DNA of 64,000 nt from an uncultured Vibrio sp. (GTDB lineage: Bacteria; Pseudomonadota; Gammaproteobacteria; Enterobacterales; Vibrionaceae), in NCBI RefSeq assembly GCF_963675395.1, contig NZ_OY776223.1, forward strand, positions 3,129,356 to 3,193,355, given 5' to 3'. Below the pieces are notes generated by a model. The model saw only the letters and a list, made by a program, of their open reading frames with translations, ran no database searches and was not told the DNA's origin. Made by a program: the position numbers and the translations under genes. Shown in pieces: positions 10,135-20,637 of the stretch (position 1 is its first letter; each line of letters starts with the position of its first letter).

Positions 10135-11523
10135 TTACTTTAGCGCTGGCAGAATTTTCGAAAGCTTGTCGAGTGTTTCCTGGTACTCTGCCGCACATTC
10201 ACTGTCTGCCACGACACCACCGCCAGCCCAGGCGTACAAGTTGCCTTTTTCCGCAACTAAAGTTCGAATAGTGATACTGGTATCCATACGGCCATGACGT
10301 GAAATATAACCAATACTTCCGCAATATGCGCTGCGTCGATGAGGCTCTAGCTCTTCGATGATCTGCATCGCACGTACTTTAGGCGCACCAGTGATGGAAC
10401 CGCCTGGGAAGCACGCTCGCAATAAATCCGCAGGAGAGTATTGCTCATCTAAATCGGCACGAATGGTACTCACCAAATGGTGAACCGCTGGGAAGCTTTC
10501 AATGTCAAATAGTTTTGGTACATGAACACTGCCTGGAGATGCGACGCGTCCAATGTCATTACGCAGCAGGTCGACAATCATCAGATTTTCAGCCTGATCT
10601 TTCTCTGCGGTCTGTAAATCGTGAGCGTTTGCTTTATCTTGCTCAGCATCCAGGCTACGTGGGCGCGTACCTTTGATCGGTTTGGTTTCGATGACGCGAT
10701 CTTTCAGTTCCAGAAAGCGCTCTGGTGAGATACTTAAAATAGACGATTCAGGCATACGAATAAACGCAGAAAACGGCGCTTGGTTAGCGGATTCTAACTT
10801 TAGGTAGGCTTGCCATTCACTGCCAGTGTAGGGAGCATTAAAACGTTGCGCTAAATTGATTTGATAACAGTCACCGCTTAGCAGGTACTCCTGCACGCTA
10901 TTAAATCGAGTGCCGTACGATTGCTCGGTCATATTGGATTGCCAAGAGCCGGTCAAACTGAATTCAGCGCTCTGTACTTCGGCTTGTTTATCGAGCCAAT
11001 CCCAAGCTTGAGCAATATTTTGCCCCACTATACAGGCCTTCTTGAGCCTGTGATCGACAACGAGCGCCCATTCATACAGACCAACCGCCATATCGGCCGT
11101 CTGCAGATCTTTTTCCGCAAGCTCTGGCATGGCTTCAACGCGGCGACCTAAATCATAGCTGAAGTAGCCAAGCGCACCGCCTACGAAAGGTATATCCCAC
11201 TCTGAATCGAGCTCAACACTCGGTAGCCATTGCTGTTGCAATTGATCGAGTAGAGAAAATGGGTCATCACTCGAGCTGTAAGCGTCTGTTGGCGTTTTGA
11301 TACGTGTGTTATCGGCAATGGTTTCTAACGTAGCGACCGGGTTCGCCACGAGAATGTCAAAACGGCTGTCGATGTGAGTTTCTGACGCAGAACGCAGCAA
11401 CATCGCCCAAGGTTGATGCTGAATACGCGAAAAAAGGTGAAGCGCTAAGTCTGGTGCGTAATCCAACGCTTTAAAATCAATGAATTGATTATCCATGTTG
11501 TTCATTTGTGTAATTTGTGACAA
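10135..11523 (-). CDS. pabB: Aminodeoxychorismate synthase component I
   Basis: A 462-residue chorismate-utilising enzyme. With the amidotransferase PabA it makes 4-amino-4-deoxychorismate for folate. The C-terminal chorismate-binding domain contains ETKPIKGTRPRS with the PIKGT lysine typical of PabB, then the acidic ENLMIVDLLRNDIGR and the Gly-rich FPGGSITGAPKVRAM. The N-terminal part is the less conserved Trp-binding-like fold. It diverges from the fumarase gene. An alternative start at MNNMDNQF a few codons in is possible. Confidence 0.95.
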   Translation of the reverse strand: MSQITQMNNMDNQFIDFKALDYAPDLALHLFSRIQHQPWAMLLRSASETHIDSRFDILVANPVATLETIADNTRIKTPTDAYSSSDDPFSLLDQLQQQWLPSVELDSEWDIPFVGGALGYFSYDLGRRVEAMPELAEKDLQTADMAVGLYEWALVVDHRLKKACIVGQNIAQAWDWLDKQAEVQSAEFSLTGSWQSNMTEQSYGTRFNSVQEYLLSGDCYQINLAQRFNAPYTGSEWQAYLKLESANQAPFSAFIRMPESSILSISPERFLELKDRVIETKPIKGTRPRSLDAEQDKANAHDLQTAEKDQAENLMIVDLLRNDIGRVASPGSVHVPKLFDIESFPAVHHLVSTIRADLDEQYSPADLLRACFPGGSITGAPKVRAMQIIEELEPHRRSAYCGSIGYISRHGRMDTSITIRTLVAEKGNLYAWAGGGVVADSECAAEYQETLDKLSKILPALK

Positions 11524-11786
11524 AGAGATCGTTCACTGCATGGCATGTCATGGGCAGCAAGAGTATCATATTCCACCGTATAGCCAAACTTCCTCTATAC
11601 AAAGGGTTCTGAGGAGGTTTTACTATACAAGAAGGCGACTTCAGTAACTCGTGTGTCGAGATCAGCCATCCGACAACTGTTTACAAAATGTGTTTATAAA
11701 AAAATGAAGCTCAACAGAGCAGCGCGCTCCACAAACACGATTGAAGCCAAGCCAGTAATGGAAGCATAACTATAACGAGGCATGTA

Positions 11787-13304
11787 ATGACGGTAATTTG
11801 CAAGCAGGATGTCATCAGCAGTGTTGCTGATGCGCTCCAGTACATTTCTTACTACCACCCGCTAGACTTTGTTCAAGCCCTTGAAAAAGCCTACCACCGC
11901 GAAGAGAGCCAAGCCGCGAAAGACGCGATTGCGCAGATCTTAATTAACTCCCGTATGTCGGCAGAAGGCCACCGCCCAATTTGTCAGGACACGGGTATCG
12001 TGACGTGTTTTGTCAACATCGGCATGGGCGTGCAGTGGGACTCAACGGACATGACGGTTCAGCAAATGGTAGATGAAGGCGTTCGACAAGCCTACACGAA
12101 TCCAGATAACCCATTGCGTGCATCGGTTCTGATGGATCCTGCTGGTAAACGTATTAACACTAAAGACAACACGCCAGCGGTAGTACACATCAATATGGTT
12201 CCTGGCGACAAAGTTGAGATTCAAATCGCGGCGAAAGGCGGCGGTAGTGAAAACAAAACCAAGATGGTGATGCTAAACCCATCTGACGATATTGCTGAAT
12301 GGGTAGAAAAAACACTACCAACAATGGGCGCTGGTTGGTGTCCACCGGGCATGCTTGGCATTGGTATTGGCGGTACGGCTGAAAAAGCAGCGGTACTGGC
12401 AAAAGAGTCGCTAATGGAGCACATCGATATTCAAGAACTTATCGATCGTGGCCCACAAAACGCTGAAGAAGAGCTTCGTCTTGATATTTTCAATCGCGTC
12501 AACAAACTTGGTATCGGTGCGCAAGGTCTTGGCGGCCTGACTACCGTAGTTGACGTTAAGATCAAAACTGCGCCAACGCACGCTGCGTCTAAGCCAGTAT
12601 GCCTAATCCCGAATTGTGCAGCGACTCGTCACGTACACTTCACGCTGGACGGCTCCGGCCCGGCAGACCTAACGCCGCCTAAGCTTGAAGAGTGGCCAGA
12701 TATCACTTGGGAAGCGGGCGCGAATACCCGTCGTGTTAACTTAGACGAAGTGACACAAGCTGATGTCGAGCAGTGGAAGACCGGTGAGACAGTTCTTCTT
12801 TCTGGTAAGATTCTTACTGGTCGCGATGCGGCACACAAACGCATCCAGACTATGTTGCAAAATGGTGAGGGGCTGCCAGAAGGTGTCGATTTCAAAGGTA
12901 AATTTATCTACTACGTTGGCCCTGTAGACGCTGTAGGTGATGAAGCCGTAGGTCCTGCTGGCCCGACAACGTCAACTCGAATGGACAAATTCACCGACAT
13001 GATGCTTGATGAAACGGGCATTATGGGCATGATCGGTAAAGCAGAGCGTGGCCCTGCGACAGTTGAATCTATCAAGAAGCACAAAGCGGTTTACTTGATG
13101 GCGGTTGGCGGTGCAGCTTACCTGGTTGCTAAAGCGATTAAGAAAGCGCGCGTGGTTGCGTTTGAAGATCTGGGTATGGAAGCGATCTACGAGTTTGAAG
13201 TAGAAGACATGCCAGTGACAGTCGCGGTAGACTCTAACGGTGTGAATGCTCACCAGATTGGTCCGGACACTTGGAAAGTGAAAATTCAAGAGATGGAAGC
13301 TTAA
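11787..13304 (+). CDS. Class I fumarate hydratase (iron-sulfur)
   Basis: A 505-residue [4Fe-4S] fumarase that interconverts fumarate and malate in the TCA cycle. Probable cluster cysteines are Cys66 (HRPICQDTG), Cys184 (GAGWCPPG) and Cys276 (IPNCAATRHVHF). It is shorter than E. coli FumA/FumB (548), as usual for this subtype. The C-terminal beta half includes GPAGPTTSTRMDKFTD. Ribosome-binding site ACGAGG precedes the ATG. Monocistronic with its own terminator. Symbol fumA/fumB not assigned because the subtype differs. Confidence 0.95.
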   Translation: MTVICKQDVISSVADALQYISYYHPLDFVQALEKAYHREESQAAKDAIAQILINSRMSAEGHRPICQDTGIVTCFVNIGMGVQWDSTDMTVQQMVDEGVRQAYTNPDNPLRASVLMDPAGKRINTKDNTPAVVHINMVPGDKVEIQIAAKGGGSENKTKMVMLNPSDDIAEWVEKTLPTMGAGWCPPGMLGIGIGGTAEKAAVLAKESLMEHIDIQELIDRGPQNAEEELRLDIFNRVNKLGIGAQGLGGLTTVVDVKIKTAPTHAASKPVCLIPNCAATRHVHFTLDGSGPADLTPPKLEEWPDITWEAGANTRRVNLDEVTQADVEQWKTGETVLLSGKILTGRDAAHKRIQTMLQNGEGLPEGVDFKGKFIYYVGPVDAVGDEAVGPAGPTTSTRMDKFTDMMLDETGIMGMIGKAERGPATVESIKKHKAVYLMAVGGAAYLVAKAIKKARVVAFEDLGMEAIYEFEVEDMPVTVAVDSNGVNAHQIGPDTWKVKIQEMEA

Positions 13305-13380
13305 TGTAAATGGCACTTTGGAACGTCTCAGCCTTGATAATGTGACAAGGTGCTGATTTACCTAGCAAACAATTGACAAA

Positions 13381-13405
13381 AGTGCAGCGAAAACTGCACT
13401 TTTTG
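13381..13405 (+). terminator. Fumarase gene terminator
   Basis: Stem AGTGCAG / CTGCACT with a six-base loop, followed directly by TTTTTG, 77 bases past the fumarase stop. Confidence 0.85.
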
Positions 13406-13478
13406 TCTATATACTAGGTATATAAACCTTTGGGCATAGCAACAGACGTTATGCGAACAATAATAATTAGGAGACGGC

Positions 13479-13664
13479 ATGCCTCGTTTTATTCAAATTC
13501 TACAAATTATTCTTGCTGTTGTGGTGGGTGGCTTTGTTGGCTATGACTTGATTCTTCACGGTATCAGTATCTTTGATGAAAAATACGTCACGATTACGTG
13601 TGTATTGTGGGTAGTGCTAGAGGTGGCTCTATTCGTTATCTACAAACTGATTGAAGAAGATTAG
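13479..13664 (+). CDS. Small two-helix membrane protein, unknown
   Basis: A 61-residue protein starting MPRFIQILQIILAVVVGGF. Two hydrophobic stretches cover about residues 6-26 and 37-56, with a charged C terminus KLIEED. AGGAG lies just before the ATG. It has its own terminator downstream and lies before ycjX. In other gammaproteobacteria the ycjX-ycjF-tyrR group follows phage-shock genes; whether this protein belongs to that response is not shown by the sequence. Confidence 0.75.
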   Translation: MPRFIQILQIILAVVVGGFVGYDLILHGISIFDEKYVTITCVLWVVLEVALFVIYKLIEED

Positions 13665-13704
13665 ATCGCTTAGGCTTAAATCGATTGATCGATAGTTAGA
13701 ATAC

Positions 13705-13742
13705 AAAAGCCTCTGAGAGTTCTCAGGGGCTTTTGTCTTTTT
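13705..13742 (+). terminator. Terminator of the small membrane gene
   Basis: Long stem AAAAGCCTCTGAGA / TCTCAGGGGCTTTT (one G-T pair), followed by GTCTTTTT. It lies about 40 bases past the stop. Confidence 0.85.
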
Positions 13743-13854
13743 GGGCAATGCCTTTTGCTGTGAGTAGTTTGTTCATCTTTGATTAATGTATGTAAAATTA
13801 GACTCATACCTGCGTCATATTGGTATGAAAGAACGAATGAGATAACTAAAAAGC

Positions 13855-15231
13855 ATGAAAAGAATAACAAAAGAAGTGAATGACTTTATTAGTCGTGGCA
13901 TGGACGCCAATGTCCGAATCGCTGTCACGGGCTTATCCCGCGCGGGTAAAACGGCGTTTATTACTTCTCTGGTCAATCAACTGCTTTATACCGCAACTCA
14001 CGATAATCTGCCTTTATTGACTGCAGCCAGAGATAAACGTCTTATTGGTGCTAAGCGCGAGCCGCAAGCGAACATGATGGTCCCTCGCTTTGCCTACGAC
14101 GACGCGATCAACCAGATTCATGCCACACCACCAGAATGGCCGGTACCGACTCGCGATGTAAGTGAAATTCGTTTGGCGTTGAAATACAAACCGAATAAAA
14201 CCACCAAAAAGTTATTGAGCAAAACCGCGGTACTCAACGTGGATATCATTGATTATCCGGGGGAGTGGTTGCTTGATTTACCGCTTCTGGATATGGATTT
14301 TGCTACCTGGTCACAAACACAGTTTAATGCATTAAAAGGCCAACGCAGTGAATTAGCGACAACGTGGTTAACAGAACTGGAAAACCTAGACCTTAATGAA
14401 AGTGTCAATGAAAAGCAGCTCGAGAGCATTGCGCATGCTTACACGGAATATCTCCACGCTTGTAAAGAGGTCGGGCTGCATTGGGTTCAACCGGGACGAT
14501 TTGTTCTGCCAGGTGAATTAGCCGGAGCACCCGTTCTGCAATTTTTCCCTTGTCGGGTTGATGCAGATATCAAGCCTGTTAAAGGCAGTAATCTAGCGAT
14601 GCTAGAAGCACGTTTTTCTGAATATCAGCAAAAAGTAGTGAAAGCATTTTATAAGCACCACTTTGCGACTTTTGACCGTCAAATCGTGCTGGTGGATTGT
14701 TTACAACCTTTAAATGCAGGAGATGCGGCGTTTTACGATATGCGTCAGGCACTGGAGCAGATCATGCACAGTTTCCGTTACGGACGCAGTAGCTTTTTGC
14801 GCCGGCTATTTGCGCCAAAAATTGATAAAGTTCTCTTCGCTGCTACTAAAGCAGACCATGTTACGCCCGAGCAGCACCCGCATTTGGTCTCTTTACTTCA
14901 GCAGATGGTACATCCTGCCTGGCAGACTGCCGCGTATGAGAATATTGAGATGAGCTGTATGAGCATTGCCTCGATTCAGGCCACGACGCCTGGGTTTATT
15001 TCCACTGGCGACAAGACCGTTCCGGCTTTGCAAGGCACAACACTGAATGGTGAACCAATGACGATGTTTCCTGGTGAGGTTCCAAAGAAATTACCGAACG
15101 AGGCGTATTGGAAAACAAGTGGCTTTGATTTCACCTCTTTCCGTCCAATGCCGTCAGCAAGAGATGAACCAATGAAACATATACGTTTAGATAAAGCATT
15201 GGATTACCTGATCGGAGATAAGTTGAAATGA
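13855..15231 (+). CDS. ycjX: YcjX-like P-loop protein (DUF463)
   Basis: A 458-residue cytoplasmic P-loop NTPase with Walker A GLSRAGKT at residues 26-33 and [14 protein letters not shown] as the likely switch/Walker B region. The family is stress-associated and usually belongs to the phage-shock regulon neighbourhood, but its molecular role is unknown. Its last codons overlap the start of ycjF by four bases (ATGA), so the two are translationally coupled. Confidence 0.93.
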   Translation: MKRITKEVNDFISRGMDANVRIAVTGLSRAGKTAFITSLVNQLLYTATHDNLPLLTAARDKRLIGAKREPQANMMVPRFAYDDAINQIHATPPEWPVPTRDVSEIRLALKYKPNKTTKKLLSKTAVLNVDIIDYPGEWLLDLPLLDMDFATWSQTQFNALKGQRSELATTWLTELENLDLNESVNEKQLESIAHAYTEYLHACKEVGLHWVQPGRFVLPGELAGAPVLQFFPCRVDADIKPVKGSNLAMLEARFSEYQQKVVKAFYKHHFATFDRQIVLVDCLQPLNAGDAAFYDMRQALEQIMHSFRYGRSSFLRRLFAPKIDKVLFAATKADHVTPEQHPHLVSLLQQMVHPAWQTAAYENIEMSCMSIASIQATTPGFISTGDKTVPALQGTTLNGEPMTMFPGEVPKKLPNEAYWKTSGFDFTSFRPMPSARDEPMKHIRLDKALDYLIGDKLK

Positions 15232-16268
15232 GTGAATTCAAACAAAAGCAGGTATTCTCCGACAATGTACTAGAGAAAGATCAGGATTCTGTATCTGAAG
15301 ATTTAACTTCTCAACAAGCCTTTAGTGACAAACAAACCTTTGTACCCGTAGCAGTGCAAGAAGAGCAGCAAGAAACAGAGCAGGAATTACAGCTTGAGCA
15401 TGTGATTCGCCCTAAACCTGGTCGGAAATGGCTGGCGACAGGGTTGCTTACGGCGTTTTCTGGTCTGGTGGGGTGGCAGGCGATCGATTCAGTGGTCACT
15501 GCGGTTCAAACATCCGACTGGCTTGCATTGGGCTGGGCTGGTTTTATTGCAACCATTGCCTCATTTGGTATTGGTGCGTTAGGTAAAGAGATATGGAAGC
15601 TGCGTAAACTGAGAAATCACTTCAGTATTCAACAAGAGAGCGAATTACTGGTTGGCAGTGATAGTGTTGGCAAGGGTCAGGCATTTTGTGAAAAAGTGGC
15701 AGAACAAAGTGGTGTGATGGCAGAAAATCCTGGCTTTGACCGCTGGAAGAACAGCGTTAATCCTGCGCACAGCGACGCTGAAATTCTCGATATGTACGAC
15801 TCAATGGTGGTTAGTCAGCAAGATAAGCTCGCAACTAAAATCGTGTCTCAACATGCCACCGAATCCGCTGCTTTAGTGGCTGTAAGCCCGCTTGCCGCCG
15901 CAGATATGTTGTTGGTCGCTTGGCGTAATTTCAAAATGATCGACAACTTATCCAAAGTCTATGGTGTCGAGCTGGGTTATGCGTCGCGAATAAAACTGCT
16001 TAAAGCGGTATTTGTGAACATGGCTGCAGCAGGTGCGAGTGAGCTAGCAATTGATGCCGGTATGGATTTGATGTCGATGGATCTTGCGGGCAAAGTATCC
16101 GCTCGCGCAGGTCAGGGGCTTGGTGTCGGTATTCTTACCGCTCGTTTGGGCTTGAAAGCGATGACATTGTTGCGTCCTTTACCCTGGTATCCTGAGCGCC
16201 AAATCAAACTGGGTACGATTCGTAAAGCGGTAGTGGCGAAAGTTGCATCAATTACGATGAAACCGTAA
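15228..16268 (+). CDS. ycjF: YcjF-family membrane protein (TIGR01620/DUF697)
   Basis: A 346-residue inner-membrane protein. A long Gln/Glu-rich cytoplasmic N terminus (residues 1-60) is followed by two membrane helices around residues 68-115 and a DUF697-type C-terminal domain with further hydrophobic stretches ([20 protein letters not shown]). It overlaps ycjX by four bases and precedes tyrR by 100 bases, the order kept in enterics. Function unknown. Confidence 0.92.
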   Translation: MSEFKQKQVFSDNVLEKDQDSVSEDLTSQQAFSDKQTFVPVAVQEEQQETEQELQLEHVIRPKPGRKWLATGLLTAFSGLVGWQAIDSVVTAVQTSDWLALGWAGFIATIASFGIGALGKEIWKLRKLRNHFSIQQESELLVGSDSVGKGQAFCEKVAEQSGVMAENPGFDRWKNSVNPAHSDAEILDMYDSMVVSQQDKLATKIVSQHATESAALVAVSPLAAADMLLVAWRNFKMIDNLSKVYGVELGYASRIKLLKAVFVNMAAAGASELAIDAGMDLMSMDLAGKVSARAGQGLGVGILTARLGLKAMTLLRPLPWYPERQIKLGTIRKAVVAKVASITMKP

Positions 16269-16368
16269 CCAATATCACCATTGATGAATAGGATTGCTTG
16301 ACGCGATTCCAAGCTTGATAGAAACTACTGTCAACTTTTCCTGACAGTTGTGAATTGGGATATTTTCA

Positions 16369-17913
16369 GTGCGTCTTGAAGTCTTATGTGAAGATAGACT
16401 CGGTCTTACCCGAGAACTGCTCGATATTTTAGCGTCTAAGAATATCGATTTACGCGGTATTGAAATTGATATCATCGGCATCATTTACTTAAACTGCCCA
16501 GATATCGATTTCGATACCTTTAGTGAATTAATGGCCGAAATTCGTCGTATTTCGGGGGTTAAAGACGTACGAAAAATCCAATTTATGCCAATGGAGCGCC
16601 ACAATACCGAGCTCCTTTCGCTGGTGGATAATCTGCCCGATCCTGTTTTTGCTATCGACCTTAAAGGTGCGGTAGATATGGCCAACATGTCCGCATTGTC
16701 GCTGTTAGGCTTGCATAAGCAAGAGGTGATTGGTACCCAAATTGGCACTTTATTGCCGAGCATGCGTTTTTCTCGCTGGTCTGAAGGTGTCAATGCAAGA
16801 ACTCGTGAAAACCTGGTGATTGATGGCTTGGATTATATTCTCGAGCTGATGCCAGTTTACATCAAAGATGAAGCACAGAACTCAACACTCGCGAGCACAT
16901 TGATCACGATTCGTTCCAGTCAGCAAGTATCGAGGATTGAAGAAGCGGTGCCGCTGCATAATCCGCTTGGTTTTGAACACTTTGTCGGTTTATCTAACCG
17001 TCATAAGGCATTGATGAATCAAGCCAAGAAACTGTCTGTTCTAGATCAACCTTTACTGATTGAAGGTGAAACCGGCACTGGCAAAGAAATGCTGGCAAAA
17101 GCGTGTCACAGCCGATCAAGCCGTGCGAGTAAACCATTCTTGGTACTCAGCTGCGCATCAATGCCAGATGACGTGGCTGAAACTGAACTGTTTGGCCATG
17201 CGCCAGGCTCATTCAATCACGAGCAAGGGCACAAAGGCATTTTTGAACAAGCGAATGGCGGTACCGTATTCTTAGACGAAATTGGCGAGATGAGCTCACA
17301 CTTGCAAATCAAGCTACTGCGTTTTCTTCAGGATGGTAATTTCCGTCGAGTGGGCGCAGAGGATGAAATGCACGTTGACGTGCGGATTATCGCGTCCACT
17401 AAACACAACCTTGCTGAACTGTCAGAAGCGGGTATGTTCCGTGAAGATTTGTACTATCGTCTAAACGTACTGACGTTGAACATCCCCCCTTTACGCAAGC
17501 GTTCTAATGATGTGGCTCCACTGTTAGATCTGTTTGTGACTAAGCATGCACAGCAATTAGGTATTGATAAGCCGGACTTCGACGCGGATTTGGTTGATGG
17601 ATTAGCCAATTATCAATGGCCAGGAAACATGCGTCAGCTCGATAATATGGTTTTACGCGCGTTAACCGAGATGGATGGTCATTTATTGAAAGTTGAGCAC
17701 TTTAATTTGCCACAACCTCAATCGGTTGGTGGCGGCAGTGCGACGCTCAACCTGGATGGCTCTTTGGATGAGATCATGCGTGATTACGAGTCTCAGATCC
17801 TTGAGCGTTTGTATCAATCATTCCCATCAAGCCGCAAGTTGGCGAAGCGTTTGAATGTGTCGCATACATCAATTGCCAATAAACTGCGTGATTATGGGAT
17901 TCGTAAGAACTGA
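16369..17913 (+). CDS. tyrR: Transcriptional regulator of aromatic amino acid genes
   Basis: A 514-residue regulator with an N-terminal ACT domain (MRLEVLCEDRLGLTRELLDI), a PAS domain around residues 78-190, an AAA+ domain with Walker A GETGTGKE at about 232-239, and a C-terminal Fis-type helix-turn-helix (SSRKLAKRLNVSHTSIANKL). The sigma54-contacting GAFTGA loop is replaced by PGSFNHE, as expected for TyrR, which acts on sigma70 promoters. It responds to Tyr, Phe and Trp. An aminotransferase gene that could be under its control lies at 1-1010. Confidence 0.96.
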   Translation: MRLEVLCEDRLGLTRELLDILASKNIDLRGIEIDIIGIIYLNCPDIDFDTFSELMAEIRRISGVKDVRKIQFMPMERHNTELLSLVDNLPDPVFAIDLKGAVDMANMSALSLLGLHKQEVIGTQIGTLLPSMRFSRWSEGVNARTRENLVIDGLDYILELMPVYIKDEAQNSTLASTLITIRSSQQVSRIEEAVPLHNPLGFEHFVGLSNRHKALMNQAKKLSVLDQPLLIEGETGTGKEMLAKACHSRSSRASKPFLVLSCASMPDDVAETELFGHAPGSFNHEQGHKGIFEQANGGTVFLDEIGEMSSHLQIKLLRFLQDGNFRRVGAEDEMHVDVRIIASTKHNLAELSEAGMFREDLYYRLNVLTLNIPPLRKRSNDVAPLLDLFVTKHAQQLGIDKPDFDADLVDGLANYQWPGNMRQLDNMVLRALTEMDGHLLKVEHFNLPQPQSVGGGSATLNLDGSLDEIMRDYESQILERLYQSFPSSRKLAKRLNVSHTSIANKLRDYGIRKN

Positions 17914-17936
17914 GTACGCTCTAAGGGAAACGGAAG

Positions 17937-18533
17937 TTGTCAGTGGTAATGGAAGATAAAAGCTCGTCTGTCGCCGTTCATAAGTTGGACGGAGACTTAC
18001 TTCTGCGCACAGCTGAAATCGCTGACGCAGATATGATCGCTGAGTATTTTCAAGTGAACCGAGAGTACTTGAAACCGTTTGAGCCAACCCGTGAAGAGAC
18101 ATTCTTTACCGTCAATGGCTGGCTGCAGAAACTAATTAAACTAAACGAACTCCACCGTCAGGGTCTTGGCTATTATTGCCTTCTTATCGACATAGAGAAA
18201 CAACGCATGTTGGGAACCATTTCCTTCAGTGGTTTGGTGCGCTTTCCGTTCCATTCGTGCAGTGTTGGTTACTCTCTCGCCCAAACGGCGCAGGGTAACG
18301 GATACATGCGTCGTGGTCTTAAAATGGCTTGTGATTACATGTTCGATGTGCAAAATATGCATCGAATTCAGGCCGGATACATGCCGCATAACAAACGCAG
18401 TGAAGCAGTGCTGGAGCACGTTGGATTTAGTAAAGAAGGCTATGCGAAGGACTACCTTCTGATAGATGGAGAGTGGCAAGACCATATCTTAACCTCACTG
18501 ACTAAACTTAATTGGCAACCAAAGGCTCGCTAA
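17937..18533 (+). CDS. rimJ: RimJ-like N-acetyltransferase (GNAT)
   Basis: A GNAT protein of up to 198 residues close to RimJ, the alanine N-acetyltransferase of ribosomal protein S5. Typical RimJ stretches are NREYLKPFEPTREE, FHSCSVGYSLAQ, GNGYMRRGLK, YMPHNKRSEAVLEHVGF and the C-terminal EGYAKDYLLIDGEWQDHI. The start is uncertain: TTG at 17937, GTG at 17943 and ATG at 17949 are in frame behind GGAAG. It is two bases from the next gene, so co-transcribed. Confidence 0.85.
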   Translation: MSVVMEDKSSSVAVHKLDGDLLLRTAEIADADMIAEYFQVNREYLKPFEPTREETFFTVNGWLQKLIKLNELHRQGLGYYCLLIDIEKQRMLGTISFSGLVRFPFHSCSVGYSLAQTAQGNGYMRRGLKMACDYMFDVQNMHRIQAGYMPHNKRSEAVLEHVGFSKEGYAKDYLLIDGEWQDHILTSLTKLNWQPKAR

Positions 18534-18534
18534 T

Positions 18535-19122
18535 ATGGACAGATTAGAAAAACAGCTAAAGCTCTTGATAGAGTTGGATCAGTTAAAAAGTGTGCTTCGT
18601 CGAACTCGTGTTAAAAGCGGGGAGTGTCGTCTGGAGAACAGCGCAGAACACAGCTGGCATGTTGCTCTAATGGCGGTATTGATGGAAGAGCATGCTAATT
18701 TTCCTGTTGATATTGGCCGTGTCATGAAAATGTTGTTGATCCACGATGTTGTCGAGATCGACGCGGGCGACACCTTTGTTTATGATACCGTGGCTTCAAA
18801 AGAGCAGGCGGAGAAAGAAATCAAAGCCGCTGAACGTTTGTTTGGCATGTTGCCAAGCGAACAAGGCAAAGAGTTATTGGCATTGTGGCATGAGTTCGAA
18901 GCCGCGCGGACCGATGACGCAAAGTATGCAAAAGCGCTCGACCGTTTAATACCAATGCTTCTGAACTATCATAATAGCGGTCAAAGTTGGCAAGAGCATG
19001 GTGTAACGCGAGAACAAGCGCTTACTATTAATAAAAGAATTGAATTTGGCTCTGTCACTTTGTGGGACAAAGCGAAAGAAATGATTGAAGATGCCACCGA
19101 TAAAGGTTGGCTGAAGTCGTAA
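18535..19122 (+). CDS. HD-domain phosphohydrolase (HDDC2/YfbR-like)
   Basis: A 195-residue HD-superfamily protein. The metal ligands are visible in ENSAEHSWHVALMA, LLIHDVVEIDAGDTF and ALDRLIPMLLNY. Relatives remove the phosphate from deoxyribonucleoside 5'-monophosphates. The start follows the acetyltransferase stop by one codon gap and the next gene begins 13 bases after its stop, so the three form one unit. It is shorter and more like HDDC2 than E. coli YfbR. Confidence 0.85.
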   Translation: MDRLEKQLKLLIELDQLKSVLRRTRVKSGECRLENSAEHSWHVALMAVLMEEHANFPVDIGRVMKMLLIHDVVEIDAGDTFVYDTVASKEQAEKEIKAAERLFGMLPSEQGKELLALWHEFEAARTDDAKYAKALDRLIPMLLNYHNSGQSWQEHGVTREQALTINKRIEFGSVTLWDKAKEMIEDATDKGWLKS

Positions 19123-19135
19123 TAAAGGAGACTGA

Positions 19136-19609
19136 ATGTCTTATTTGCCTTTGGACGAATACCAAAGAAAATGGATTTTTACTCACCAGTCGATGCCGGT
19201 ACCGGCAGAAGATCGAGCGCATATAAAGCCGATGAGTCAGGCTCGATCCGCTCAGTTCTGGAAAGAGAATATTAGTGCACAAAGCCCTGATATGGATCGC
19301 TTGAGTTCTCAAGATTGGCCGATGAAAGAGTCCAACTGGTCAGACACTGCCGATTGGATGGCCGCATGGGAATCGGATGAACCAGAAATGCCTGCGGAAG
19401 TGGAAGCGCATATTGATTGGCAAGACGATGTGACCGTTTATTTCTGTTACGAAAAATACAACGTCATTGAAACCAAGTGGTCGATTTTCAAAAAGCACTG
19501 GAAGAACTTCCTGTTCTATGATGATGGCCCTATGTTAATTGGCCGCCGTCGCTCACAAGCACTTTGGTTTGACTCAAAAGGCAACGTGAAACTGGGCGAA
19601 CGCCACTGA
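19136..19609 (+). CDS. DUF2947-like protein
   Basis: A 157-residue acidic, Trp-rich soluble protein beginning MSYLPLDEYQRKWIFTHQSM and ending SKGNVKLGERH. It resembles a family of unknown function (DUF2947) common in Vibrio; that assignment is from memory of the pattern. AAGGAG lies before the ATG. It is the last gene of the 17.9-19.6 kb unit and ends at a strong terminator bordering the integron. Confidence 0.75.
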   Translation: MSYLPLDEYQRKWIFTHQSMPVPAEDRAHIKPMSQARSAQFWKENISAQSPDMDRLSSQDWPMKESNWSDTADWMAAWESDEPEMPAEVEAHIDWQDDVTVYFCYEKYNVIETKWSIFKKHWKNFLFYDDGPMLIGRRRSQALWFDSKGNVKLGERH

Positions 19610-19633
19610 GCCAGTGGCTGCAATTTATATTTG

Positions 19634-19656
19634 AAGCCACCAAATTTTGGTGGCTT
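19634..19656. terminator. Strong terminator at the chromosome/integron border
   Basis: Stem AAGCCACC / GGTGGCTT with a seven-base AT loop followed by six further T residues on the plus strand. It ends the DUF2947 unit and faces the end of intIA. Confidence 0.9.
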
Positions 19657-19661
19657 TTTTT

Positions 19662-20624
19662 TCAAAGACTGGAAAGAGGGCTAAGAACGCCACTCGCTCC
19701 TCTTTCTATGACATGGGTGTAGATTTGTGTGGTTTTGACATCCGAGTGGCCTAACTGCTCCTGAACTGTTCTGATATCAGCGCCAGACTCCAGTAGATGC
19801 GTTGCAAAACTATGTCTTAATGTGTGACAGGTTACAGACTTTTCAATACCAGCATCCAGAGCTGAACGCTTAACTGCTCTTTGTATCACACTCTCATTTA
19901 TATGGTGCCTGCGTAACTCACCCGTTTCCCTATCAACGCTTAGCTTTGCGGATGGAAAAAGAAAATGCCAGTTAAAGTCCAACTGCGAATTCGGGTATTT
20001 TCGTTGTAGACCGTCTGAAATATAAACTCCTGCATAGCCGGGCAAATGACAATCCTTTTGGTAATAATTTCTCGCAAGATCCACTTGCGCTTTTAGAGGA
20101 GAATAAAGCTCTTTGGCCAATGTGACTGTGCGGTTCTTTCCGCCTTTACCTTGCCACACACGAATCGCACCATAATCATAGTCTATGTCTTGAATTCTTA
20201 ACCTTAAGCACTCCATCAGTCGAAGCCCGGAACCATAGAGCAGAAGTGTGTGCAGCTTGTATTTTGGATCGATATGTTGAATAAATCTACGGATCTCATC
20301 TCGTGTTAATACGACTGGCAGTTTTCTCTCCGTAAGTGATTTTTGAAATTGCATATCTAGTGAGAGAGGCGTCTGGAAGAAATCTCGGTATAAAAATACA
20401 ATCGCACTAAGAGCTAACGCTTGGGTTTTTACAGCAACTTTATCTTTGACTGCTAGGTGGCTAAGATATTGAACCACGTCCTCTTCTGATAACTTAGATG
20501 GGTGTGCAAATTGATGAAAAGCTATATAACGCTTGATCCAAAATAGATAGCTTTCGATAGTTTTATTTGAATAATGACGCAGTAGCATATGTTCTTTTAC
20601 ACTAAGTAAAAATAAGGATTTCAT
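19662..20624 (-). CDS. intIA: Integron integrase, VchIntIA type
   Basis: A 320-residue tyrosine recombinase. Catalytic residues are Arg135 (GSGLRLMEC), His267 and Arg270 (CHTLRHSF), His293 (LGHSDVKTT) and Tyr302 (IYTHV). The integron-specific extra segment between the conserved blocks (about residues 193-240, with LDFNWHFLFPSAKLS) is present, which separates it from XerC/XerD. It recombines attI with folded single-stranded attC sites. It is transcribed away from the cassettes and has a LexA box just upstream, so expression should rise in the SOS response. Full length and apparently intact. Confidence 0.97.
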   Translation of the reverse strand: MKSLFLLSVKEHMLLRHYSNKTIESYLFWIKRYIAFHQFAHPSKLSEEDVVQYLSHLAVKDKVAVKTQALALSAIVFLYRDFFQTPLSLDMQFQKSLTERKLPVVLTRDEIRRFIQHIDPKYKLHTLLLYGSGLRLMECLRLRIQDIDYDYGAIRVWQGKGGKNRTVTLAKELYSPLKAQVDLARNYYQKDCHLPGYAGVYISDGLQRKYPNSQLDFNWHFLFPSAKLSVDRETGELRRHHINESVIQRAVKRSALDAGIEKSVTCHTLRHSFATHLLESGADIRTVQEQLGHSDVKTTQIYTHVIERGASGVLSPLSSL

Positions 20625-20637
20625 TGTGGAATGTAAC